Part shown: positions 24,599-32,541 of the stretch, piece by piece
Layout of the letters: each line of letters opens with the position of its first letter
Position numbering within the stretch: position 1 is the stretch's first letter
Source: an uncultured Eubacterium sp.
GTDB lineage: Bacteria > Bacillota > Clostridia > Lachnospirales > Lachnospiraceae
Reading direction: 5' to 3'
NCBI GenBank assembly: GCA_947642745.1
Contig: CANRTU010000042.1
Span: forward strand, 1-40,264
DNA: 40,264 bases
Notes under the pieces: model-generated
Seen by the model: only the letters and a program-made list of their open reading frames with translations
What the model was told of the DNA's origin: nothing
The model's database searches: none
Position numbers and translations under genes: made by a program

Positions 24599-27500
24599 AT
24601 GCCAGATTTATTTAATCAACTTAATGAAAAGCAGAAAGAAGCCGTACTGGCAACAGAAGGATATGTCAGGGTCATTGCCGGAGCAGGCAGCGGGAAAACA
24701 AAACTGCTTGTAAGCCGTTATGCATATCTGGTTCAGGATTATGGCATTGACTGCGCAAACATATTATGTGTCACCTTTACAAACAAAGCGGCAGGTGAAA
24801 TGAAAAGAAGAATCCGCACAATCACTGGAGATGAAACCGGAAATGCTCTCATCTGCACGTATCATGGTTTTTGCAACCGGCTTCTCAGGGAAAATCCTGA
24901 AAAATTATTTCTGAACCATCAGTTTCAGATTATGGACACCCACCAGCAAAAAGCGGTTCTGGGGGAAATATACCAGAAATATGAATTGAAGCTGGACTAT
25001 GCCAGCTTTGAATCCATACTAAAAAAAATCGGGCGGATCAAAAAAGACACCGCATATGTAACAAAATTATGCAGCCCTCTGCCCTGTCAGATTCTGGAAC
25101 ACATCCAGACACTGGACGACCGGATCATTGAAGATTTTCTACAACGGCAGAAAGCTACTTATGCACTGGATTTTCAGGATCTGATATCTTTTGCGATCTA
25201 TTTACTGGAAACAGACTCATATATTCGTGAAAAATGGCAGAACCGGCTGAATTACATAATGGTAGACGAATTTCAGGACAGTTCCTCCGTAGAAATGAGA
25301 CTGATAGAAATTTTATCCGGAAAATATAAAAATCTGATGATTGTAGGTGATCCCGACCAGAATATTTATGAATGGAGAGGTTCGGATGTCAAACTTCTGG
25401 TAAATTTCGACAAACATCATACAGATGTAACTACGATTTTTCTGAATCAGAATTACCGGTCCACACCACAGATTTTGCGATGCGCAAATTCACTGATTGA
25501 AAAAAATGAAATGAGGCTGAAAAAAGATTTATTTACAAAAAATGCGGACGGTGCGCCGGTCATTCATTATCATTGCGCCAACGACTATGAGGAAATGGAC
25601 CGTGTCATTGAAAATATCCGGCTTTTGTATGCCACAGAAGACTGCTGCTATTCTGATTTTGCCATTATATACCGTTCCGGTTTTTTGTCCCGTATCGCTG
25701 AAAAGAAGTTAGTGGAAAAAAATATTCCATATATAATATACGGCGGAGTCCGGTTTTACCAGAGGATGGAAATCCTGGATATTCTGGCATATCTGAAACT
25801 GATAGCCTATGACGACGATCCGTCCTTCCGGAGGATTGTAAATACACCCCGCAGAAAATTTGGCCGTGCTAAAATGAATTTACTGGAACAGTTAAAAGAA
25901 CAGCATCCGGGGCAAAGCCTTTTTTCCACTCTTTCCCTGCACGTGGATGACCGGGAATTTCAAAAAAGTGGTGTGGGCGATTTTGTCCGGCTGATTCAGA
26001 AAATCCGTGCCTGCTGTAAGACAAAACGAATCCCGGACATTGTAAACACCGTGACCAGGGATTCTGGTTATGAACGTTACATCCGGGAACTGGGAGATGA
26101 AGAACGGCTGGACAACCTGGCAGAATTTAAACGAATCGCCAATGAATTTGAACGGGAATTCGGGGAAAACCTGACCCTGGAAGGGTTTCTGCAGCAGACC
26201 GCCCTCCAGTCCGGAGAGGATGAAAATGAAACAAAAGACGCCGTAAAACTCATGACCATACATTCTTCCAAGGGACTGGAGTTTCCGGTTGTATTTATTC
26301 TTGGATTTACGGAAGGAATTTTTCCTTCTGCGAAAACACTGGGAGAACGAAAAAAGCCCGGTCTGGAAGAAGAGCGCCGTCTGTGTTATGTAGCGATCAC
26401 CAGGGCACAAAAGCGGCTGTTTTTGATGGATTCGGAGGGACTGTCCCCAAATGGAATCAAAAAACTGCTCTCCCGGTTCCTGGATGAAATCGGAGAAGAA
26501 AACTATCTCCGGATCGGAAGGATTTCCAAAGAATTACGCAAAGAAAGCCGGAAATATACGGCCAGACTGGACGGGGATATCCAGCTGGAACGAAGGGAGG
26601 TAAAAAAAGCTGGAAATATAGTAACGCACCATATCTTTGGTAAGGGCATCATTGAATCCATAGATGAAAAACGGGACAGTTATCTCATACGGTTTGACAA
26701 ACTGGAGCAGCCAAGGAATATTTCCGGCAGTTATTTCCGCAGACAGGAAATGCAATCATCCGCACGGGACAAAACCGGTATGGATGCGCAGGAACATTTA
26801 CAGTCCCCACAAAACAGACATAATACACTTACACAGGAACATTTACAGTCCCCGCAGGACAGACATAATACGCTTACGCAGGAACATTTGCAGTCCGCAC
26901 AGCCGGAGTCACCGAACTCCTATATTAACAGACTGACAGAAAGGATGGACGACGTCTCTAAAATAATTTATCATCCTGTTAATGATAACAATACTGATAC
27001 GAATGACCCATCCGAAACATATGCAGATAACAGATCCGGTATGCAGCCGGATATTAATCATGGCATTCATACGGCTGTCCTGAACAATAATCATCCGGAG
27101 ACGGTTAACAGAACTGGCATGGTTGGAATCTCATCCGGATTTCCGGATGGCAGTAAGAATCCCCAGGAGCATTTACAATCCGCAAGATATCATGAAGCAG
27201 AACAGCTGGTACTGCCACTGCCCGATGCGTCCAGCCAGACGCCGCAGGAAGATCAGCCAATCACCCAGATAAAAAATAGCAGCCCGAATCTGTGGAAGCA
27301 TGACGATGTGCCCCATTCTGGCTGGAATTGCGTTAATGTGGAAGATCTGGGCGCTCCTGTAGGTATTTGCGAGATGTGCGGCAATCAGATGATCCGCTAC
27401 GCACATTTTATGGAACATCCGGCATACAGGAGTCTGTCTGTAGGATGTGTCTGTGCGGGACGTATGGAAGGAGATCCTGACGGAGCGAAACGTCGTGAAA

Positions 27501-27748
27501 AAGAATTTAAAAACAGACAGTCCAGACGTGTCACTTTTTTTAAACGCAAATGGAAACATTCAAAAAAAGGAAATGAATACCTCAAAGTTTCTAACCATAT
27601 TGTTGTACTCTTCCGGGACCCGGCAATGCATAATGTATGGAAATATTCTATTGATAATGAATTTTGCAGGGATACTTATACAAGCAGGGAACTGGCAGTC
27701 GCAGGGGTATTTGAGGCTCTGGAACGGTTCCGGCAGAATAACAGTTAA
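24599..27748 (+). CDS. UvrD/PcrA-family DNA helicase with repeat linker and C-terminal cysteine-rich domain
   Basis: The superfamily 1 helicase core fills residues 1-680: Q motif LNEKQKEAV, Walker A AGAGSGKT (27-34), motif II DEFQD, GDPDQNIYEWRG, NYRST, TIHSSKGLEFPVVF and EERRLCYVAITRA. A DNA-repair role, unwinding from nicks, is likely. After a short beta-rich module (ITHHIFGKGIIESIDE-like), residues 731-775 hold two exact-length 15-residue repeats and a partial third (QEHLQSPQ...), with another QEHLQSA at 856. A separate domain (about 899-1049) has C924xxC927 and C950xC952, then a basic region. Ordinary PcrA has about 740 residues, so about 300 are extra. AGAGGAA supports the ATG at 24599 over an upstream TTG or ATG. 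Confidence 0.92.
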   Translation: MPDLFNQLNEKQKEAVLATEGYVRVIAGAGSGKTKLLVSRYAYLVQDYGIDCANILCVTFTNKAAGEMKRRIRTITGDETGNALICTYHGFCNRLLRENPEKLFLNHQFQIMDTHQQKAVLGEIYQKYELKLDYASFESILKKIGRIKKDTAYVTKLCSPLPCQILEHIQTLDDRIIEDFLQRQKATYALDFQDLISFAIYLLETDSYIREKWQNRLNYIMVDEFQDSSSVEMRLIEILSGKYKNLMIVGDPDQNIYEWRGSDVKLLVNFDKHHTDVTTIFLNQNYRSTPQILRCANSLIEKNEMRLKKDLFTKNADGAPVIHYHCANDYEEMDRVIENIRLLYATEDCCYSDFAIIYRSGFLSRIAEKKLVEKNIPYIIYGGVRFYQRMEILDILAYLKLIAYDDDPSFRRIVNTPRRKFGRAKMNLLEQLKEQHPGQSLFSTLSLHVDDREFQKSGVGDFVRLIQKIRACCKTKRIPDIVNTVTRDSGYERYIRELGDEERLDNLAEFKRIANEFEREFGENLTLEGFLQQTALQSGEDENETKDAVKLMTIHSSKGLEFPVVFILGFTEGIFPSAKTLGERKKPGLEEERRLCYVAITRAQKRLFLMDSEGLSPNGIKKLLSRFLDEIGEENYLRIGRISKELRKESRKYTARLDGDIQLERREVKKAGNIVTHHIFGKGIIESIDEKRDSYLIRFDKLEQPRNISGSYFRRQEMQSSARDKTGMDAQEHLQSPQNRHNTLTQEHLQSPQDRHNTLTQEHLQSAQPESPNSYINRLTERMDDVSKIIYHPVNDNNTDTNDPSETYADNRSGMQPDINHGIHTAVLNNNHPETVNRTGMVGISSGFPDGSKNPQEHLQSARYHEAEQLVLPLPDASSQTPQEDQPITQIKNSSPNLWKHDDVPHSGWNCVNVEDLGAPVGICEMCGNQMIRYAHFMEHPAYRSLSVGCVCAGRMEGDPDGAKRREKEFKNRQSRRVTFFKRKWKHSKKGNEYLKVSNHIVVLFRDPAMHNVWKYSIDNEFCRDTYTSRELAVAGVFEALERFRQNNS
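26789..26905 (+). repeat. In-frame tandem 45-bp repeat inside the helicase gene
   Basis: The unit starts at 26789, 26834 and 26879, beginning CAGGAACATTTACAGTCC in the first two, exactly 45 bases apart. It encodes 15-residue blocks (QEHLQSPQNRHNTLT, QEHLQSPQDRHNTLT, QEHLQSAQ...). The period is a multiple of three, so copy-number change would keep the frame. Confidence 0.9.
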
Positions 27749-27768
27749 TATCCTGCCTGCAAAAATAT

Positions 27769-27803
27769 AAATATGTGGAAGGCATTGTGCTTTCCGCATA
27801 TTT
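27769..27803. terminator. Bidirectional terminator between helicase and BlaI genes
   Basis: AAATATGTGGAA (27769-27780) pairs with TTCCGCATATTT (27792-27803), one G-T included, and three further pairs extend the stem inward to a five-base loop. The minus-strand tail (ATATTTTTGC) is the more T-rich. Confidence 0.7.
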
Positions 27804-27904
27804 ATGGTATATAACGTCCACATGATCCCGGAAACCAGCTTGCCGGCCAGACTATATCAGAATTGAGTACTAATGTGCTCCCGGATATGCCGCATCTTTT
27901 CATC

Positions 27905-28279
27905 TCATCTGTCCTCCTCCAGTTTTTCAAGATATTCTTTCAGCTCCTTTATATCCTGAATAGAAATACTGTTTCCATTATACAGTCCTGAAACCAGCTT
28001 CTGTATAGAATTATCATATAATTTCTCAAGAAAATTCCGGCATTCCGCCAGTTTGTATTCCTCTTCTTTGATCAGAGCCGAATAATAGTTTGTACGTGTG
28101 GTTCTGTCACAGTAAACAAAACCTTTTTTTGCCAGCCTGGCCAGTGCTGTCATAATACTTGACAGCTTCCAGTCTTTCACTCCTTTTAACCCTTCCAGAA
28201 TCTGATTCGATGTATATGGCTCCGTTCCATTCCACAATATTTTCATAATCTCCAGTTCAGCGTCTCCCAGCTTTTTCAT
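27905..28279 (-). CDS. BlaI/MecI-family transcriptional repressor
   Basis: The 124-residue protein is a winged-helix repressor. LGDAELEIMKILWNG starts the domain, then TSNQILEGLKGVKDWKLSSIMTALARLAKKGFV gives the recognition helix, and a C-terminal dimer region follows. BlaI proteins normally sit beside a BlaR1 sensor-protease that cleaves them in response to beta-lactams. No BlaR1 and no beta-lactamase gene is next to this one, so it is an orphan; such orphans often control transporters or other envelope genes. AAGGAGAG lies ahead of the ATG at 28279; a GTG two codons earlier is less well placed. It may share a transcript with the small frame just upstream. Confidence 0.9.
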   Translation of the reverse strand: MKKLGDAELEIMKILWNGTEPYTSNQILEGLKGVKDWKLSSIMTALARLAKKGFVYCDRTTRTNYYSALIKEEEYKLAECRNFLEKLYDNSIQKLVSGLYNGNSISIQDIKELKEYLEKLEEDR

Positions 28280-28335
28280 AAACACTCTCTCCTTATTATC
28301 GCATTCATACGTACAACAACAAATAAAAAATTTGT

Positions 28336-28563
28336 TCAGCCCGTTACACTATCCAAAAACAGCAGACATTCTGATTCTATACAAAATAAGAGCCGGCAGC
28401 CTTCTTGTACATATACCTGCTGTATGTATTTATGTTCAGATATCTGCACCTTTCGCACAAAGACATGCGGCATATCCCCCAGGTATGAAGGATATATAAC
28501 AACCACTCCGGTTACTAAAGATGATGCATAGTCTGTGTTATCCAGCTTTAATTTTACCTGCAT
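28336..28563 (-). CDS. Possible small protein of unknown function
   Basis: A 75-codon frame (MQVKLKLDNTDY...) sits between a perfect promoter and the BlaI gene. Its composition is protein-like, with alternating hydrophobic residues suggesting beta strands, no membrane segment and two separated cysteines. No ribosome binding site precedes its ATG. It may be a leader frame, a remnant or a real small gene. Confidence 0.35.
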   Translation of the reverse strand: MQVKLKLDNTDYASSLVTGVVVIYPSYLGDMPHVFVRKVQISEHKYIQQVYVQEGCRLLFCIESECLLFLDSVTG

Positions 28564-28579
28564 TTAGCCGGATACTTAA

Positions 28580-28652
28580 GAGTATGCGGTACTAAGAAAG
28601 TTTCTGCATACTCCGGCCCAGACATTATACGATGTGATAATATTCTTGTCAA
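28580..28652 (-). promoter_or_regulatory. Perfect sigma-A promoter and leader hairpin ahead of the BlaI region
   Basis: On the minus strand TTGACA (28652-28647) and TATAAT (28629-28624) are both perfect and 17 bases apart. The transcript would begin near 28617 and almost at once enter GAGTATGC (28613-28606), which pairs with GCATACTC (28587-28580). The dyad could be an operator or a 5' stabilising stem. Confidence 0.75.
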
Positions 28653-28780
28653 TGTATTATATTATGATCCAGAAACTGAAAATTACTATGATTAGCATTA
28701 AATAAAGTTTTTCTGGGAAACTAACTGAATGTACAATAAAAATTAAGAATTGGTTATTCTATATTTTTACAGTACTGTGT

Positions 28781-28862
28781 CAGAGCGTGTTTGAAAAAAC
28801 ATGCCCTTTAGGGTGCTAAGTGTGAAGCCACATCTCACAAATAGCATTTCAGGACACCTTCC
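28781..28862. repeat. Dispersed repeat copy 4 (short form)
   Basis: CAGAGCGTGTTTGAAAAA opens the element, one inverted core unit CATGCCCTTTAGGGT follows, and the far end AGCATTTCAGGACACCTTCC resembles the right terminal repeat of copy 3. At about 82 bases it looks like an internally deleted version. Confidence 0.65.
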
Positions 28863-29515
28863 GGTATATGGGAAACAGGTTCCATTCCTGATATAGAGAA
28901 TATTATTAAGATCAGCCGCTTCTCTGACTGTGTCTTTAGAGTATCTTTTAAACAATGAGGCTGAAGAGGCAGGAAGAACGACAAAGCAGTCCAGGAACAC
29001 GCCAGAACCAGATACTGCATCACATTCAGACATTTTCTTTTGTTTACAGGTGTCATGATATCTGGAAACAGAACGGCCGGACTGTTGATTCCGGGAATTT
29101 AAGTCCGGTAATTCCTACGATTATTTCTGAACCACCACAGGGTGATGTCAGAATGATTGTAGCTGCCAGATTTTTCGCTTTTTCAGAGTATCGCAACATT
29201 ACATGGTTATTTATATTATGCCGCAGTATTATTTTTTATTATAATACAATGATATAAAATTAGAAGTCCATTTGAAATTAATACTATAACAATTAATTAA
29301 ATTTATATTTTTCCAGTTATACGGGCCGGTTTAAGGAAAGACAGAATATCAGTTCCGGACGCTGGGAGAAAACACACTGGTAATAACCAGCATTTCCCCC
29401 AGTATCCGGAATATACATCCACCTGTATGCCAGCGGAACAGTCAGGGATCTTATAGCAGAAAGTGCATATTCCAAATTTATATTATATTCATGCTGCCTT
29501 CCGCTGATTTTTAAC
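28863..29515. other. Gene-free stretch
   Basis: Several overlapping open frames of 70-100 codons occur on both strands but none has a ribosome binding site or recognisable content. No structured RNA was recognised. Confidence 0.5.
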
Positions 29516-30265
29516 TTACTTTTTAACTCTGCCGATTATGATAAACAATAATGCTCCAATAATTTCTCCCAGTGCGTTTCCTGTAAATCCCCGCATATGA
29601 AATACATCATTCCATACAAACTCCCCAGTAATCAGTCTGGTAGCATAGTTGCCTGTAATCACCAGAAATAAAAATAATGCGGCACAGTTCCAGATATTCC
29701 AGTTCAGAAAAGATCCTGTAAGTACCGGAATCCATATTATCCCAAGCCATAACAGCAGCAGCGGCAGCCCATAACGGAAAATCCATAACGTCCCTGTTCC
29801 TATAAGACAACAGGTTGTAATCTGTATGGAACAGAGCAGTATAAACGTTCCAATACTTATTACAGTCATAATTTTCATCCATTTTTTCTGTCTGCATATC
29901 AGAAAGGCATATACCAGAGCATCTGCGAACAAAACAGAGACTGTTACAATCAATGACCAGGTAATACCTTTGTTCAGAACCAGATCCACAATCATACAAA
30001 CCAGCATAGCTATAAAGCTAAGACCGCACAATCCATATAAAAAATACATCCGCTTTGTTTTCTTTAAAAATGTTTTAACATTTACTACCTCAGACTCCTC
30101 TGGCTCCGGCTCCATCTCATATGCCATATCATGATATGCTTCCCTGCACTGTGTACAACGCCCCAGATGACTTTCGATGCTCTTTCTGGAAACATCACTT
30201 ACCATTCCGTCCACATAAAGAGGAAGTAAATCCCTGATGATCTCACAATTTAAATCTCTCTCCAT
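29516..30265 (-). CDS. Anti-sigma factor with zinc-finger (zf-HC2) domain
   Basis: The first 45 residues are a zf-HC2 anti-sigma domain: CEIIRDLLPLYVDGMVS, then HLGRCTQC with the HxxxCxxC zinc site. The rest of the 249 residues contains about six membrane segments. Such proteins hold their cognate ECF sigma factor at the membrane until a signal releases it. Its start lies 16 bases inside the end of the sigma gene, typical of translationally coupled pairs; AAAGGAATGAAAGA precedes the ATG. The multi-span membrane part suggests an envelope signal, but what it senses is unknown. Confidence 0.9.
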   Translation of the reverse strand: MERDLNCEIIRDLLPLYVDGMVSDVSRKSIESHLGRCTQCREAYHDMAYEMEPEPEESEVVNVKTFLKKTKRMYFLYGLCGLSFIAMLVCMIVDLVLNKGITWSLIVTVSVLFADALVYAFLICRQKKWMKIMTVISIGTFILLCSIQITTCCLIGTGTLWIFRYGLPLLLLWLGIIWIPVLTGSFLNWNIWNCAALFLFLVITGNYATRLITGEFVWNDVFHMRGFTGNALGEIIGALLFIIIGRVKK

Positions 30266-30747
30266 TCTTTCATTCCTTTCACTATTTTTTGTTTTCCTCT
30301 GTAATAAGTTACTCTTGCCCAGTTTTCTGTTTTCCCCAGGATATGCGCAATTTCTGAAAAATGTAAGTCTCCCGCAAGTCTTAAATACATAACTTCTCTC
30401 GTAATATCATCCAGATTGTGCATCAATCGGAAAACTTCTACTTTCTCCAGATTGTCCAGACTTTGATTTTCAACACTTTCATTTGCAGGTATGGTCTCAT
30501 CCAGCGGAATAGTTTTGTGACGCCTTCTTTTTTCCAGCTCTTTATACCACAGCTTTTTTGCAATTCCGCAAAGCCATACGGATATTTTACAGTCTCCCCT
30601 GAATTTATCAATTCCCCTGACAGCCTGAAAAAATGTCTCCTGCGTCAATTCTCCGGCCATCTCTCTGTCCTGTGTTAATCCGCAGAGGTATTTATATATC
30701 GCCTGGGCGTTTTCCCGATATATCTCCTCCATCTTCTCTTTGTTCAT
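30250..30747 (-). CDS. ECF-family RNA polymerase sigma factor
   Basis: The 165-residue protein has region 2 at about 10-75 (AIYKYLCGLTQDREMAGELT, then ETFFQAVRGIDKFRG) and region 4 at about 105-160 (LDDITREVMYLRLAGDLHFS and a helix-turn-helix ending RVTYYRGKQKI). It is coupled to the overlapping anti-sigma gene. GAGGTG precedes the ATG. ECF operons are often autoregulated, so the duplicated block upstream is the obvious place to look for its promoter, although a standard -35/-10 arrangement could not be assigned. It differs clearly from the ECF factor at the left edge. Confidence 0.92.
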   Translation of the reverse strand: MNKEKMEEIYRENAQAIYKYLCGLTQDREMAGELTQETFFQAVRGIDKFRGDCKISVWLCGIAKKLWYKELEKRRRHKTIPLDETIPANESVENQSLDNLEKVEVFRLMHNLDDITREVMYLRLAGDLHFSEIAHILGKTENWARVTYYRGKQKIVKGMKEWREI

Positions 30748-30762
30748 ATCCGCACCTCATAT

Positions 30763-30952
30763 GGTTAGTTCCTTTCAGACGCAGTTCGTTACGAATTCTT
30801 TTAATATTTTTTACCTGATGTTAGTTTTCAGAATAAAAGTTGTCTTTCTTACACTCCTTTCTTTATCTGCGTCTCAATTAGTTAGTTCTTTTCAAACGCA
30901 GGTTTGTTACAATTTTTTTTATTTTTTTAACTGATATTGTATTCAAACTAAA
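30763..30952. repeat. Tandemly duplicated upstream module, two copies 117 bases apart
   Basis: Copy A (30763-30840) and copy B (30880-30952) share GTTAGTTC-TTTCA-ACGCAG and TTCGTTAC / TTTGTTAC followed by a T-rich run and a CTGAT segment, over about 70 bases. On the minus strand each unit reads GTAAC, six or seven bases, CGTyTGAAA, then GAACTAAC. Only copy A adjoins the sigma gene start. Confidence 0.65.
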
Positions 30953-30994
30953 AACACTCATGTTTTAACCTTTCGTACTGGTTAATCATGAGTG
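30946..30994 (-). terminator. Terminator of the small membrane protein gene
   Basis: On the minus strand CACTCATG (30994-30987) pairs with CATGAGTG (30962-30955), extended inward by TTAACC/GGTTAA, and is followed by TTTTTAG. Confidence 0.85.
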
Positions 30995-31054
30995 CTTTAT
31001 CATTTAGTATTCAGTCCGGCTGTAAAAAGCAATGTTCCCTTAAATTCCTTCAGC

Positions 31055-31477
31055 TTAAGACAACCGTCGGAACTGAAATTTATGATTTGATTTTTTCTTT
31101 TCAAATATTATTACTACAACGGATATCATAAAAAACATACCTGTGTAATTAATAAAAATATCTTTGTATGCGGAAGATGCTAATGGCTCTCTAAAACCAG
31201 ACAGCCATACATAAAGAAAACAAAGCAGCATCGTCGGAATATATGTTACTGTCATTCTGATCAAAGAATTCACAATTGGCAGCCTGACAGCCATTTCGTA
31301 AGCAATCACTCCTGTAAGAACAATTAACGCCCTGTCTATTTCATGCCAGTTTCCATTAGGATCTGAATATATTCCGGAAGCCAGATAACCGATACTGTTC
31401 ACTATTGTTACTATTGTATATATAAAACAATACAGATAAATTGCGTTTTTCAACCATTTATTCCAGATATTCTTCAT
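31055..31477 (-). CDS. Small multi-span membrane protein (DUF6608-like)
   Basis: About four membrane segments fill this 140-residue protein: IYLYCFIYTIVTIVNSIGYL, a central pair around VLTGVIAYEMAV and YIPTMLLCFLYVWL, and FFMISVVVIIF near a basic C-terminus. The motif SGFREPLASSAYKDIFINYT stands out between segments three and four. I associate this pattern with the DUF6608 family, from memory and unverified; function unknown. GGGGAAAAGT precedes the ATG at 31477, chosen over a GTG four codons earlier. Its start lies inside the end of the broken gene upstream, so the two once formed an operon. Confidence 0.75.
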   Translation of the reverse strand: MKNIWNKWLKNAIYLYCFIYTIVTIVNSIGYLASGIYSDPNGNWHEIDRALIVLTGVIAYEMAVRLPIVNSLIRMTVTYIPTMLLCFLYVWLSGFREPLASSAYKDIFINYTGMFFMISVVVIIFEKKKSNHKFQFRRLS

Positions 31478-31727
31478 ACTTTTCCCCACTTTCCCGGTTC
31501 ATTGCGTCTGTTATCAACAAATAGAACTCTTTTTCAACATTTTTCTGATACGGCCTGATACTCTGAAACGCATTTTCTACGTGTGGCATCTTCCATCAGA
31601 TCAAAATACATCACTATCCTTCTATCTGTAACACTTTCAGATATCTCCTCCGGATATAGTACATGTTATCCTGGGAAGATTCAATAATTTGCTGAAAATA
31701 TAATCTTTTATTTAATGTTATATTCAT
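31458..31727 (-). pseudogene. Frameshifted small gene of about 90 codons
   Basis: From the ATG at 31727, behind AGGAGG, the frame reads MNITLNKRLYFQQIIESS and then stops early. Moving to a second frame near 31650 gives EEISESVTDRRIVMYFDLME. A third frame from about 31580 gives FQSIRPYQKNVEKEFYLLI and ends EKYEEYLE at a stop overlapping the next gene start. Joined, these make a single helical protein of about 89 residues, so two single-base changes have broken one gene. Family not recognised; sequencing errors are an alternative explanation. Confidence 0.6.
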
Positions 31728-31755
31728 AATTTCTCTGCCTCCTTATTTATTACAT

Positions 31756-31805
31756 ACGTTCTATAACGTTTGTTTTATTATAGCCGGAAAAGTATGATTT
31801 GTCAA
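31756..31805 (-). promoter_or_regulatory. Perfect sigma-A promoter with downstream dyad
   Basis: On the minus strand TTGACA (31805-31800) and TATAAT (31782-31777) are 17 bases apart. Just past them, ACGTT and AACGT (within 31756-31769) form an inverted repeat four bases apart, at the expected transcription start, an operator-like position. Confidence 0.75.
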
Positions 31806-31880
31806 GTTAATTATAAAAGTGACAGGGTGAATTAATTCTATACGTCATCTTCTCTAATGAAACATGTCTTCCACTTTATT

Positions 31881-32418
31881 TTACCGTACTGCTATCGTTA
31901 CAGTGCCAGAGCGTGTTTCCTGAATCAGTTCTTTATAAGGTCTTCCTTTTTCAAATAAAAGCGTAGTGCCAGGCACAAAGCCATCCATGCCCATTGGCGC
32001 AAATTCAATAATTTTATCCGCAATACATGCACCAATCCCAATATGTCTTAAAACCCATTTCATCTTTTAGTTTCAGTAGACGTTTTATCTTTTTCTCCAC
32101 ATATGTCATATACAACTGTCCTGCGTTTCCGGGATTGACCGTCATAGTCAGAACTTTTTTAACAATCCGGAGCATTTCATAAACTGTTTCTATACTTGTA
32201 CCAGGATTGATAGCAATTCCCGGAATCATTCCCGCATCAATAATTTTTTGTAAAGTTGTAGATGGATGATATTCCGCTTCGGGATGAATATAAACAGTAT
32301 CACCAGGTCTCAAATAATTTAAAAACAGCTGTACGTTATTATTCGGGTGCTCTATCATCAGATGTACATCCAGCATATTTTCGTCTGACCATCCGCCATT
32401 GAACCAATATCCAGTCAT
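31881..32418 (-). pseudogene. Broken ribulose-phosphate 3-epimerase-family gene (AlsE-like)
   Basis: The first part reads LDVHLMIEHPNNN, VYIHPEAEYHPSTTLQ, GIAINPGTSIETV and MTVNPGNAGQLYM, which are family landmarks of pentulose/hexulose-phosphate epimerases. An extra base near 32034 shifts the frame right at the expected YWDGAC segment. The second part continues GACIADKIIEFAPMGMDGFV and FEKGRPYKELIQE. The N-terminal 60-70 residues, with the first barrel strands and metal ligands, are missing. About 170 of 220 residues remain. It cannot make an active enzyme as it stands. Confidence 0.8.
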
Positions 32419-32444
32419 AATAGACAGAAAATATATAAAATAAA

Positions 32445-32480
32445 CACAAAAACACCCGGCTGAACATAGTTCAGGCCGGG
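32445..32480 (-). terminator. Terminator of the ABC transporter operon
   Basis: On the minus strand CCCGGCCTGAA pairs with TTCAGCCGGG (one bulged base) around a short loop and is followed by TGTTTTTGTG. Confidence 0.85.
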
Positions 32481-32541
32481 CATACGAAAACGTAAAACAG
32501 GTAAATTATATTATCTTTCTGACTCTGCCATTTTTTTCCAA

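Noticed and set aside
26789..26905. A CRISPR-like array
   Set aside because: The 45-bp units are adjacent, in frame and inside the helicase gene; there are no unique spacers.
28767..29257. Overlapping open frames on both strands after the BlaI region
   Set aside because: None has a start signal, they overlap one another, and part is repeat copy 4.
31905..31921. A further copy of the dispersed repeat (CAGAGCGTGTTT match)
   Set aside because: Only about 12 bases match and the next bases continue the expected end of the epimerase-family gene. It could be a repeat end that replaced the gene's last codons, but chance cannot be excluded.
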